This document shows, one piece after another, positions 34,420-42,348 of a stretch of 64,000 nucleotides of DNA (its first letter is position 1; the number at the start of each line of letters is the position of its first letter). Made by a program: the position numbers and the translations under genes. Below the pieces are notes generated by a model. It ran no database searches. It worked only from the letters and a program-made list of their open reading frames with translations, and was not told the origin of the DNA. The stretch is from Thiorhodococcus drewsii AZ1 (GTDB lineage: Bacteria; Pseudomonadota; Gammaproteobacteria; Chromatiales; Chromatiaceae): NCBI RefSeq assembly GCF_000224065.1, contig NZ_AFWT01000008.1:117638-181637 (forward strand), read 5' to 3'.

Positions 34420-34941
34420 ATGAAGCGGGCTATGAAACACACCATTGCAGATAACAGGTTCGTCGAGCTGACCTATCGGATTCTGGATCAGAAGACGGGG
34501 GATATCCTGACGACCGTGGAGTTTCCACTGGGCTATGTGCACGGCAGCAACGATGTGTTGTCTCCTCAGGTCATGGCCGAATTGGAAGGGAAGTCGGCTG
34601 GAGAGACGATATCGGTGCCGATCGACTGCACCGATCTCTATGGCGCCAGGGATGAGTCGTTGGTCATCACCGATTTGATCGAGAACGTCCCCGAGGAGTA
34701 TCGGGAAGTCGGTACGCGCATTCTGATGGAGAACGACAAGGGTCAGGCCAAAAGCTTTCTCGTCACCCGAATGGACGACAAGACGCTGACAATCGATGGG
34801 AATCATCCGCTTTGCGGCAGGATGGTCGTGTTCGAGCTCGAGATCCTGAGCGTGCGCGATGCAACGGATGAAGAGATCATCGCGGGCGGCAAGGTGGATA
34901 AGGGGCCAGACCTCGGTGGACTTCTAACCAGACCCATCTAA
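34420..34941 (+). CDS. SlyD-like FKBP-type peptidyl-prolyl isomerase
   Basis: This 173-residue protein has the FKBP domain with inserted-in-flap arrangement of SlyD: FVELTYRILDQKTGDIL, FPLGYVHGSNDVLSPQVMAELEGKSAGET (cited in part as GYVHGSNDVLSPQ), a flap domain (VPEEYREVGTRIL) and the late NHPLCGRMVVFELEILSV segment. Unlike many SlyD proteins it has no His/Cys-rich metal-binding tail. It acts as a folding catalyst or chaperone. Its place after the apr genes is suggestive of a maturation role but not proof. The ATG at 34432 is an alternative start. Confidence 0.85.
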   Translation: MKRAMKHTIADNRFVELTYRILDQKTGDILTTVEFPLGYVHGSNDVLSPQVMAELEGKSAGETISVPIDCTDLYGARDESLVITDLIENVPEEYREVGTRILMENDKGQAKSFLVTRMDDKTLTIDGNHPLCGRMVVFELEILSVRDATDEEIIAGGKVDKGPDLGGLLTRPI

Positions 34942-34982
34942 ATCGAGTGCCGGCTAACGGTCCGTCAAGCGAGTAACCTGTC

Positions 34983-35402
34983 ATGAACAGCACAGATCCC
35001 AGCGTAAAGGACGAAGAACCCTGTCGTTTCTGCGTATCCAAACCCGGCAGACATCTGCTGATCGAGAGCGAGCATGGGTTTGCCGCCTATGATCGGTATC
35101 CTGCAAGTCCCGGGCACTTTCTGGTCATCCCGTATCGACATTTTGCAAGCTACTTCGACATCAACGATGACGAGTTAATCGACCTATGGGGTTTGGTGGC
35201 CCGAGGGAAGGAGATCGTCGACGAGCGATACCATCCGGATGGCTACAATATTGGCATCAACGTCGGTCACTGGGCCGGGCAATCCATTCATCACTTGCAT
35301 ATCCATGTGATCCCTCGATACAAAGGGGACGTTGAAAACCCGAAGGGCGGAGTGCGCGGCGTCATTCCAGACAAGAAGCTCTATCCGATTTCACCTGATT
35401 AA
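34983..35402 (+). CDS. HIT (histidine triad) family protein
   Basis: This 139-residue protein has the histidine triad HHLHIHVIPRYKGD near residue 99 and the fold features CRFC, RYPASPGHFLVIPYRH and NIGINVGHWAGQSIHHLH. HIT proteins hydrolyse or transfer nucleotidyl groups. A link to AMP or APS metabolism is attractive because APS is a known substrate of some HIT proteins and the gene sits beside aprMBA, but this remains inference. The N-terminal CRFC pair could bind zinc, as in the zinc-containing branch of the family. Confidence 0.87.
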   Translation: MNSTDPSVKDEEPCRFCVSKPGRHLLIESEHGFAAYDRYPASPGHFLVIPYRHFASYFDINDDELIDLWGLVARGKEIVDERYHPDGYNIGINVGHWAGQSIHHLHIHVIPRYKGDVENPKGGVRGVIPDKKLYPISPD

Positions 35403-35432
35403 GGATCCGCGCCGGTTCTTGCGGTCTTTCCG

Positions 35433-35744
35433 CTAAGGGTGAAACAGCTTCATCATGGCGCTATAGACATTCTCGTAGGTATAGGCGTTTTCACCGCAAT
35501 GAATGAGTTCGTCCTCATCGGTACGGAACGTTAAATAGGGGTGTACCTCCACGCCATCTGTCTCGATTCCTGCAAGATCGTCAATGGTGGCGGCGATGCT
35601 CAACGCAATACTTGCGGTGAGGTCTTCCAGCTTGTCTTGTTCCACGCCAGCTTCTTGAAGCTTGATCTTGATTCGTTCAACGATCTCGGCGGTGAAAATA
35701 GCCTGTTGCTCGTCGAATTTCGAACTCGCCAGTGTTAACTTCAT
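35433..35744 (-). CDS. conserved hypothetical protein
   Basis: This 103-residue protein has an all-helical first half (EQQAIFTAEIVERIKIKLQE, LEDLTASIALSIAATIDDLAG) and a compact second half with GVEVHPYLTFRTDEDELIHCGEN and a C-terminal YTYENVYSAMMKLFHP. I do not recognise the family. It lies tail to tail with the HIT gene, and 91 bases downstream of a 53-residue minus-strand gene (35836-35997) that may be co-transcribed. Confidence 0.6.
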   Translation of the reverse strand: MKLTLASSKFDEQQAIFTAEIVERIKIKLQEAGVEQDKLEDLTASIALSIAATIDDLAGIETDGVEVHPYLTFRTDEDELIHCGENAYTYENVYSAMMKLFHP

Positions 35745-35835
35745 TTTTGATAGTCGCCGATTGATCGTATCTGCGGATGATTCTCGAGACCTGGCGGCCG
35801 CGCGAGCGATTCATGTTCACGCGGCCGTGCATCAT

Positions 35836-35997
35836 CTAAGGACGCTTCGGGGTCTGATACTCGACCTCTTTCTGGAACTTTTCCCAAATGACATCGTATC
35901 CAACGAACCCCTGTTCATTGGGTTGCTTCTGACGGGTCACGATAAACCGGCTGTGGCCGTCAGGAACCTTGGGGCGGGTATTTTTTTGCTCGCTCAT
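35836..35997 (-). CDS. 53-residue hypothetical protein
   Basis: An ATG at 35997 with AAAGG about 8 bases upstream opens a 53-codon frame ending at TAG (35838-35836). The protein starts MSEQKNTRPKVPDGHSRFIV, is rich in Lys, Gln and Pro and has aromatic residues in GFVGYDVIWEKFQKEVEYQ. It is soluble and has no recognised motif. Codon use looks coding (G/C third positions except in the Lys-rich start). It precedes the gene at 35433-35744 on the same strand, which supports a two-gene unit. Confidence 0.5.
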   Translation of the reverse strand: MSEQKNTRPKVPDGHSRFIVTRQKQPNEQGFVGYDVIWEKFQKEVEYQTPKRP

Positions 35998-36310
35998 AAG
36001 TGGCCTTTATGTTCAGGAGGGGAGTACGTCTATTGCGGGATATGGCGACTAGAACCTATCGCGGCCGAGGGGTGCTGTCAAGCGTCAGCGAGGGGTACGG
36101 TGTTTTTAGGTGCGAATAACCCGTATTCTTTTGAATGAAGTGAAATGAAGCGCGCCCTGCTATTCGTGGCCGCAGTCATCATTCCAAGGTCTCGCGCTCG
36201 CCCTGTCTGCCGGGTCACCGATTTGCTTTTGGTCTGGCAGCGAATTCGGGCTCCGGCTTCATTCAAATCGAGAGGAATTCGCCGATCACCGCATAGCTTT
36301 GCGCGCAGAC
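35998..36310. other. 313-bp stretch with no clear gene
   Basis: Short frames here (for example 36145 on the plus strand) lack an RBS and protein-like composition. The left end should hold the promoter of the minus-strand genes; the right end holds the 3-prime tail of the esterase frame (36263-36310) after its premature stop. Confidence 0.4.
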
Positions 36311-37195
36311 CTACGGGAGCAGGTCCTCAAGGTTGAGGAAGGCGTGGATGCTGCCCGCGAGCGCCATGTGGGTCGACTGAATGCCTTGGTCGAGCAATCG
36401 GCGGTGATAGAGCAGGCCCTCGTCGCGCAGCGGATCACATTCGGCGGTGAGAATGAGTGTTTCGGGATAGGTGGGCGGGACGGCCATCTCGATCGGAGAG
36501 AGCCGTTGCCGGTTCTCGGCGTGCTGGAAATAGGCGTCGAACATCCAAAGGATGCGCTCGCGTTCCAACAGGTAGCCCTCGGCGAAGGTGTCGGCCGAGG
36601 GTTGAGTGAGGCGGTAGTCGAGGCTCGGATAGACGAGCACCTGACGTTCGATGTCCAGCTCCGGGGCCAAATGCGCGAGCTGGGCGCAGAGCGCCCCTCC
36701 GGCGCTGTCCCCGATGGTGGCAAGAGCGCGGGTATGAGGCAGCCTTTCGGTTTCGAGCAGATCGAAGACGGATGCGGCGCAGGTCCTGACGTCCTCGAAT
36801 CCAGCCGGGTAGGGGTGTTCCGGTGCCAACGCGTAGTCGACTGAGACCAGCACCCGACCGCTCGCCTCGGTCAGTTTGCGTGCGATGGGGTCGTAGACCT
36901 CGATGCTGCCGCCCATGTGTCCGCCACCATGGACGAAGAGCGCGACGTTAGGCGCGCGATTCGGATTCGGGTGATAGATGCGTACCTGGATCTCGTGGTC
37001 GGTTGTCTGGATCCGCGCGTCGCGGATCAAGTCTGGTGTCGGGGCATGGGTGACGAAGCGCCGGGTTAGGCTCGCCAGTGCGTCGCGAACGCTGGCCGGG
37101 GTCGTCTGAAATCCGTTGGCGCGCGCGACGGCCTGGGCCTCGCGAAGCATCTCCAGCCATTGGCGCAGCGGTTCGGGCAGGCTCGGATTCGACAT
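36311..37195 (-). CDS. alpha/beta hydrolase (HSL/acetyl-esterase family), C-terminus shortened
   Basis: This 294-residue hydrolase belongs to the hormone-sensitive-lipase family: the oxyanion-hole HGGGHMGG (about residue 97), the nucleophile GDSAGG (about 163), a catalytic Asp in ECDPLRDEG and the catalytic His in SIHAFLNLEDLLP. After this the frame meets TAG at 36313-36311. The same frame continues as VCAQSYAVIGEFLSI to a TGA at 36263, a typical family end, so the TAG appears to be a recent nonsense change that removes about 16 residues. Activity may survive because all catalytic residues precede it. The start at 37195 is chosen by family length; 37255 and 37342 are alternatives. Confidence 0.8.
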   Translation of the reverse strand: MSNPSLPEPLRQWLEMLREAQAVARANGFQTTPASVRDALASLTRRFVTHAPTPDLIRDARIQTTDHEIQVRIYHPNPNRAPNVALFVHGGGHMGGSIEVYDPIARKLTEASGRVLVSVDYALAPEHPYPAGFEDVRTCAASVFDLLETERLPHTRALATIGDSAGGALCAQLAHLAPELDIERQVLVYPSLDYRLTQPSADTFAEGYLLERERILWMFDAYFQHAENRQRLSPIEMAVPPTYPETLILTAECDPLRDEGLLYHRRLLDQGIQSTHMALAGSIHAFLNLEDLLP

Positions 37196-37507
37196 GATGG
37201 GAACGGGATCCTTGATGAACGTGGCGGTGACATCCTGCCACTCCCGGGCCTTCATGTCGCGAGTCGGCTCGTTTGGGAAATCCTCACTGCAATCGCTGTC
37301 CGAACGAGAGTTCGCATTGACGCGGTTGTCGAATCGACTCAAGGTGCTGCTACAAACCGAGGTCGCCCTCGATCCTAGCCGCTATGCAATCGCGAGGATC
37401 GAAGTAGGCTGAAGTTAGATGGCAAGTCTTTGTAATCGTTAGATTCGAGCGTTGCCTTCGATCCTTTATCTCCAATCATTCTGTGGTTCCGAATTCACCA
37501 AATAGCT
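37196..37507. other. 312-bp region between divergent genes
   Basis: It carries no gene with an RBS. It should hold the promoters of the minus-strand esterase and the plus-strand gene at 37508. AT content rises near 37400-37500. No operator-like palindrome was noted. Confidence 0.4.
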
Positions 37508-38554
37508 ATGAACAATCGAAAGACGCTTGCTCTCGTTTTGACGTTTATCGGTCTGGTGCTCACCGTCGGTGGCCCTTTCGTTCCCGGTGGCGTGCACCTG
37601 GTTCCCAACCATCCGGTTGGCGCGGACCATGTGACGGATCTGATCGCGACCCCGAAGGACAGCATTCTGGCCGGCACCCAATCCGGTCAGGTCTGGCAAC
37701 TCCGCGACCGTATCTGGATGCCGATCAACCTGAATCTCGGTGGCAATCCGGTGATGGCCATGCTCGGCGAGCCCGGTCGAAGCCCCATCGGGACCTCGGC
37801 CGGGCTCTACTTTGCTCCGCCGCGTGCACCTGAGCTGAGCGGACGGGTCGGCAGTCTGCTCCAGACTGCTCAGGGGCTGCTGGCCGGAACGCCGGACGGG
37901 GTGCGCTGGCTCCACGACGATCGTTGGGTGTCGCCCGGTCCCAAGGCCAACATCTACACGCTCTTCCTTCAGAAACGCGCCGATGGTAACTGGCTGCATG
38001 CCGGAACCGTCGGGGCTGGGGTCCTCTCGTCGCCGGTCGGTTCGCCTGGAGAGACCTGGCGGTCGAATGTCGAGGGATTGCCCGAGGGGGCGAACGTCTT
38101 CAGCTTCACGAGCGCTTCGAATGGCGCCCTCCTGGCAGGGACCGACAAGGGACTGTTCTGGCAGCCGAACCCCGGGGATGCCTGGCGCCTCTTGCAGCCG
38201 GAACTGGATGGGAAGCGAATCCTGGCGCTCTATTTCGATGAGCGTGGTGTGGCGGACAGCGGCGGTCGGCTCTGGATTGGGGGTGACGATGGTCTGTCCT
38301 GGATGAACCTCGCCGAGACCCCGGAGGGGTTGTCTGCCGCCAGCGCACCGATGCTGGCGGACAGTGTCGAGAATCAGCCCTCGGTCGGCGTCAGTTGGAT
38401 CCTGCCGGTCGGCGACCGCCTGATGGTCAGTGCCGGGCAGGTCTATGAATACGGTCCGACCAAGCTGGCCAATTGGTACTGGATCTCATTGATCGGTTTG
38501 GCGTTGATAGTGATCGCCGGATGGGTGATGCCGCGCCCGCAGCCGGAATCCTGA
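37508..38554 (+). CDS. membrane-anchored beta-propeller-like protein
   Basis: This 348-residue protein has a hydrophobic helix at each end (LALVLTFIGLVLTVGGPFV; YWISLIGLALIVIAGWVM) and between them repeated motifs of the sialidase/YCF48-type propeller: DSILAGTQSGQVWQLRD, GLLAGTPDGVRWLHDD, GALLAGTDKGLFWQPN, GRLWIGGDDGLSWMN. Each repeat has a LxAGTxxGxxW pattern, about five or six blades. The propeller probably lies in the periplasm. Its function is not known to me. A GC-rich hairpin after the stop may end the transcript. Confidence 0.7.
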   Translation: MNNRKTLALVLTFIGLVLTVGGPFVPGGVHLVPNHPVGADHVTDLIATPKDSILAGTQSGQVWQLRDRIWMPINLNLGGNPVMAMLGEPGRSPIGTSAGLYFAPPRAPELSGRVGSLLQTAQGLLAGTPDGVRWLHDDRWVSPGPKANIYTLFLQKRADGNWLHAGTVGAGVLSSPVGSPGETWRSNVEGLPEGANVFSFTSASNGALLAGTDKGLFWQPNPGDAWRLLQPELDGKRILALYFDERGVADSGGRLWIGGDDGLSWMNLAETPEGLSAASAPMLADSVENQPSVGVSWILPVGDRLMVSAGQVYEYGPTKLANWYWISLIGLALIVIAGWVMPRPQPES

Positions 38555-38560
38555 TCCAGG

Positions 38561-38617
38561 GCTGGGAGCGGTCCGCCTGAGGCGGCACGTTCCCAGCGAT
38601 GGGTTCGGTTCCTTTTT
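38561..38617 (+). terminator. possible terminator after the propeller gene
   Basis: GCTGGGAGCG (38561-38570) pairs with GTTCCCAGC (38589-38597) with an inner CCGCC-TGA-GGCGG hairpin. A CCTTTTT follows at 38611-38617, rather far from the stem, which lowers confidence. Confidence 0.45.
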
Positions 38618-38768
38618 GACGCCTTTCAACAAGGCGCCGCATGGCATGCGCCACAAGGCGCGTGCGGCAGGATCGATGCGAGGCGTCCGCGCGCCGGTGC
38701 GCCAGGTGCGTTAGCATGTTTCGGGATCCCGCGCGTTTCGATCGCGCACGAGCAGAGGGAATCCCGCC

Positions 38769-40505
38769 ATGCCCGACAAGCATCTGACGATTCGCGCCCT
38801 GATCACCGGCATTCTGCTCGGCGCGGCGCTTGCTCCCTGCAATCTGTATTCCGGCCTCAAGATCGGCTGGTCCTTCAACGTCTCCATCATCGCCTTGCTT
38901 GTGGCCTCGGGCTTCTGGGCGCTGCTAGACCGATTGCGGCCCGGTTCGGCGCTGACGATCGGCGAGGGTAACATTGCCCAGACGGCCGCTTCGTCCTCCG
39001 CCAACATCATCTCGGGTGGACTGGTCGCGCCCATTCCGGCGCTCGCCATCCTGACCGGGTCCAATCTGCCCGCCGGTCAGCTTATCGTCTGGGTCTTCGC
39101 GGTCAGCTTTCTGGGCATCTGGGTCGCCTGGTATCTGCGCGATTCGCTCATCCTGCGCTCGGGGTTGGCCTTTCCCACCGGACGCGCGACGGCCGAGACC
39201 CTGGTCGAGATCTTCGATCGAGGCCGAGAGGCGGCGCTGAAACTGCGCCTGTTGCTGGCCAGCGCCTGTGTTGCCGGTGGGCTCAAGTGGCTCGACACCG
39301 GCTGGCTGCCGCTGCCCAGGCCGAGTTTGGGCTTCAGCCTGCCGGGGATGGGACAGGTGGCCGGATTCGGCGTCATCAGTGCCAAGAATCTGACCTTTAC
39401 GCTGGATCCCTCGCTGATGCTAGCCGGATTCGGTGCCATCATCGGGTTTCGTGCCGGCGTTTCGCTCTTGCTCGGGAGCATCCTGTCCTGGGGACTGCTC
39501 GGACCCTGGGGGCTCTATGCCGGATTCGTGACACCGGGCGAGGCGGATCCAGACGCGGTCTGGTTCGCCTCCATGATCGAGTGGCTGCTGTGGCCGGGTG
39601 TTGCGCTCATGGTCGGCTCGGCCCTGACCAAGTTCGTGCTCCAGGCGTGGGAGAGCCGCCGTCGGGCGGGTGAGGGGATGTCCGAGGGTGCGGGCGATGG
39701 CGATTCGCTGATGCGTTTCGCTGGACTGGTCCTGGCCACCGCCCTGGTGATGATCGCTCAGGTCGTGCTGTTCGGAATCCATTGGCTGATGGCGGCGCTC
39801 GCCGTGCCCATCGCCTTCGTGCTGGCGATGGTGGCATCCCGCGTCGTAGGCGAGACCGGCATTCCTCCGATCGGCGCCATCGGCAAGGTCTCACAGCTCG
39901 GCACGGGAATCATGGCGCCGGGCGAGATGACCTCCAATCTGATCGGTGCCAACGTGGCTGGCGGTGCGGCCGGTCAGAGCGCCGATCTGCTCAACGACTT
40001 CAAGGCTGGACAGGCCATCGGCGCTCCGCCCAGATTTCAGGTGATCGCCCAGATGTTCGGAATCCTGACGGGCAGCCTCGTCGGCAGCCTGGTCTATCTT
40101 CGGCTGATCCCGGATCCTCAGGGCATGCTCATCACAGAGGAATGGCCGGCCCCGGCCGTCGCCACCTGGAAGGTGGTCGCCGAGACCCTCGGGCATGGTC
40201 TGTCATCCGTGCCCGAGAGCGCGCTCTGGGCCGTGGCCATCGGTGGATCGGTCGGCGTGGCCGCAGCCCTCCTGGAGCGGCGATCCCATCCGGTCTGGCT
40301 CCCCAGCATGCCGGCGCTGGGACTCGCCATGGTCATTCCCGCCTCACTGTCCATCACCATGTTCTTCGGCAGCCTGATCGGTCGGCTGATCGAGCGCTGG
40401 AGCCCAACGGTCGCCCAGCGTTTCCTCATCGCTGCAGCCTCTGGCCTCATCGCGGGCGAGAGCCTGGTCGGGGTCGCCAGGGCGCTGTTGGGGGTCGTCG
40501 GCTAG
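38769..40505 (+). CDS. OPT family transporter
   Basis: This 578-residue membrane protein has about 14 helices and matches the oligopeptide-transporter (OPT) superfamily: LTIRALITGILLGAALAPCN, YSGLKIGWSFNVSIIALLV, GEGNIAQTAASSSANIISGG, AFPTGRATAETL and the second-half repeat GETGIPPIGAIGKVSQLGTG. The GEGNIAQT and TGRATAETL blocks are usual for the bacterial branch, which is thought to move peptides or iron chelates. It stands alone, with no partner protein. The ATG at 38769 follows AGGGAATCCCGCC. Confidence 0.88.
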   Translation: MPDKHLTIRALITGILLGAALAPCNLYSGLKIGWSFNVSIIALLVASGFWALLDRLRPGSALTIGEGNIAQTAASSSANIISGGLVAPIPALAILTGSNLPAGQLIVWVFAVSFLGIWVAWYLRDSLILRSGLAFPTGRATAETLVEIFDRGREAALKLRLLLASACVAGGLKWLDTGWLPLPRPSLGFSLPGMGQVAGFGVISAKNLTFTLDPSLMLAGFGAIIGFRAGVSLLLGSILSWGLLGPWGLYAGFVTPGEADPDAVWFASMIEWLLWPGVALMVGSALTKFVLQAWESRRRAGEGMSEGAGDGDSLMRFAGLVLATALVMIAQVVLFGIHWLMAALAVPIAFVLAMVASRVVGETGIPPIGAIGKVSQLGTGIMAPGEMTSNLIGANVAGGAAGQSADLLNDFKAGQAIGAPPRFQVIAQMFGILTGSLVGSLVYLRLIPDPQGMLITEEWPAPAVATWKVVAETLGHGLSSVPESALWAVAIGGSVGVAAALLERRSHPVWLPSMPALGLAMVIPASLSITMFFGSLIGRLIERWSPTVAQRFLIAAASGLIAGESLVGVARALLGVVG

Positions 40506-40707
40506 CGGGTTTTCCACGGCGAAGCTTTTAGCTAAAAAAAACCTTTGCTATGCGATCCTGAATTCAGCATACTATTTCGAATGCAGTGTTTCCTTGTAGT
40601 GTTCCGGTAGTACCTCTCTCCGCAGTGCGTAGCAGATCCTTCCGAAATATCTCCTCGACAGTCGTCTGCATTAACACACATTCAATTACATGCTAGGGGT
40701 ATCCGAA
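40506..40707 (+). promoter_or_regulatory. long leader of the cold-shock gene
   Basis: About 200 bases precede the cold-shock ATG, which suits the long, structured 5-prime UTR of cspA-type genes. A possible sigma-70 pair is TTGCTA (40545-40550) and TACTAT (40570-40575), with a 19-base spacer. The stretch is AT-richer than its flanks. A TTTTAGCTAAAA palindrome (40526-40537) lies upstream. Confidence 0.4.
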
Positions 40708-40911
40708 ATGGCTACAGGTACAGTCAAGTGGTTCAGCGACGAAAAGGGCTTTGGTTTCATCGCTCCTTCCGACGGCAGCAAGGACGTCTTCGTCCATCAT
40801 AGCGCCATCCAGGGCGGCGGCTTCAAGTCCCTCGCAGAGGGTCAGAGCGTCTCCTACGAGGTCGAGCAGGGTCCTAAGGGTCCCAGCGCAGCCAAGGTCG
40901 TTTGCCAGTAA
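40708..40911 (+). CDS. cold-shock domain protein (CspA family)
   Basis: This 67-residue protein is one OB-fold cold-shock domain. It has the RNA-binding motifs RNP1 (KGFGFI, residues about 15-20) and RNP2 (VFVHHSAI, about 30-37), and starts [18 protein letters not shown]. It binds single-stranded RNA and DNA and melts RNA structure. The ATG at 40708 was chosen for the canonical start (AGGGG at 9 bases); a frame to 40690 adds only a few residues. A strong terminator follows at 40943. Confidence 0.93.
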   Translation: MATGTVKWFSDEKGFGFIAPSDGSKDVFVHHSAIQGGGFKSLAEGQSVSYEVEQGPKGPSAAKVVCQ

Positions 40912-40942
40912 AACTGGTCGCCAGGTTTTAATCTGGTGAAAA

Positions 40943-40969
40943 AGCCCCGCTTCGGCGGGGCTTTTTTTG
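40943..40969 (+). terminator. Rho-independent terminator of the cold-shock gene
   Basis: AGCCCCGC and GCGGGGCT form a perfect 8-bp stem with a TTCG tetraloop, followed by seven T. Confidence 0.93.
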
Positions 40970-41001
40970 TTTGTGCGCCCAGCATGGGCGCACTTCTGTG
41001 C

Positions 41002-41154
41002 GAGCGCACCGATCTACGACTCTTCGCCACCTGCGATGAAGCTAGAGCGTGTGTGATCGACTACATCGAGATGTTCTACGACGGCCGGTGCTGCCACTCC
41101 TATCTGGGCTATGTCAGCCCAGCAGAGTTCGAGGCAAAGGCGAACGCAGCTTAA
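41002..41154 (+). pseudogene. IS3-family transposase C-terminal remnant
   Basis: The last 50 or so residues of an IS3-type OrfB transposase remain: the RLFATCDEARACVIDYIEMF block and SYLGYVSPAEFE, with a stop at 41154. The usual RRRHS before SYLGY reads RCCHS, a sign of decay. The catalytic D-D-E part is missing. The following TGTCCGCTTGG...GACCACTAC stretch (41160-41184) may be the terminal inverted repeat of the element. It lies directly before an NnrS gene remnant. Confidence 0.75.
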
Positions 41155-41184
41155 CTAAAGTGTCCGCTTGGACTTGACCACTAC

Positions 41185-41274
41185 AGCATCGGCTGGATCC
41201 TCGCCTTCGGACTCTTCCTGTGGGTGCATGCGCCCATGCTGGTGAGTGCGCGTCCTGACGGCCGACCGGGCTGA
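41185..41274 (+). pseudogene. NnrS C-terminal remnant
   Basis: This 29-codon frame (SIGWILAFGLFLWVHAPMLV, then SARPDGRPG and a stop) closely matches the final transmembrane helix and tail of NnrS-family haem-copper membrane proteins as I know them. The rest of the gene is absent; the IS3 remnant lies just upstream. This looks like a gene destroyed by insertion and deletion. Confidence 0.6.
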
Positions 41275-41340
41275 GAGGGTTCAATGGCCCTGAAGCGGGG
41301 GCTTACGTTGACGGGGCGGCATCCCTGCCGCTGGGAGAAA

Positions 41341-42260
41341 TCAGTACCTTTGGGGCACATGCAGCTCCGGCGGAAGCGGCTCGCGCTCGTAGTCCGGATC
41401 GAAGACGCGGTCCGGCAGCGTGATCGGCTCGTGCGGCACCTCCTCGTAGGGGATCTGCTGGAGCAGATGGTGGATGCAGTTGAGCCGGGCGCGCTTCTTG
41501 TCGTTGGCCGCGACGATGAACCAGGGAGCCTCCGGGATGTTGGTCCGGGCGAAGGTCTCCTCCTTGGCCTTGGTGTAGGCCTCCCAGCGGACGCGTGACT
41601 GCAGATCCATGGGGCTCAGCTTCCATTGCTTGAGCGGATCGTGGATGCGCATCAGGAAGCGCAGCTGCTGCTCCTCGTCCGTGATCGAGAACCAGTATTT
41701 GATCAGCCGGATGCCCGAGCGCAGCAGCATGCGCTCGAATTCGGGACATCCTGGAAGAACTGTTCGACCTGATCCTCGGAGGCGAAGCCCATGACCCGCT
41801 CGACCCCGGAGCGGTTGTACCAGGAGCGGTCGAAGAGCACGATCTCTCCGCCCGAGGGCAGGTGAGGGACATAGCGCTGGAAGTACCATTGGGTGCGTTC
41901 GCGCTCGCTCGGCTTGGTGAGCGCGACTACCCGGCAGACGCGCGGGTTGAGCCGTTGGGTGATGCGCTTGATGACCCCGCCCTTACCGGCGGCGTCGCGG
42001 CCCTCGAAGATGACGGCGATCTTCTCGCCCGTGTGCTCCACCCAGTCCTGAAGCTTGATCAGCTCGGCCTGCAAGGCGAGCAGCTCGGTGAAATAGATCC
42101 GCCGGTCGAGGGTTTCGGGATGTCTGCGCTTGTAGATCTTGCGCAGCTCCATCGACAGGGCCGGCTCCGAGATCTCGAGCTCGAAATCCTCGTCGAGTGA
42201 GTCCTCGAGCTCGGCCCTGATCCAGTCCATCCCCTCGAATTGTGTGTCTTCGCTGCTCAT
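41341..42260 (-). pseudogene. ppk2: polyphosphate kinase 2 with a frameshift
   Basis: PPK2 uses polyphosphate to phosphorylate nucleotides. Walker A (FEGRDAAGKGGVIKR, about residue 85) and Walker B (LFDRSWYNRSGVERVMGF, about 143) are in one frame, which runs from the ATG at 42260 to QVEQFFQDVP. The other frame then continues PEFERMLLRSGIRLIKYWFS and ends normally at 41341 with the family C-terminus. Loss of one base near 41744-41748 explains the break exactly. About 305 residues would result after repair, the normal length. Either it is a recent pseudogene or a sequencing or assembly error. The PiT phosphate transporter gene is 88 bases upstream. Confidence 0.85.
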
Positions 42261-42348
42261 GGGCATGCTCCGGTCGTGATTGTATTCAGCCCTCGCGTCC
42301 AGACCACCAGCAGCTGGCCGCTGGAGTCTGGAAGCTGGCGGCTCTCAA

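Noticed and set aside
36145..36336. 63-codon plus-strand frame with a hydrophobic start
   Set aside because: No ribosome-binding site, and the part after residue 12 is arginine-rich and overlaps the esterase tail in the opposite strand.
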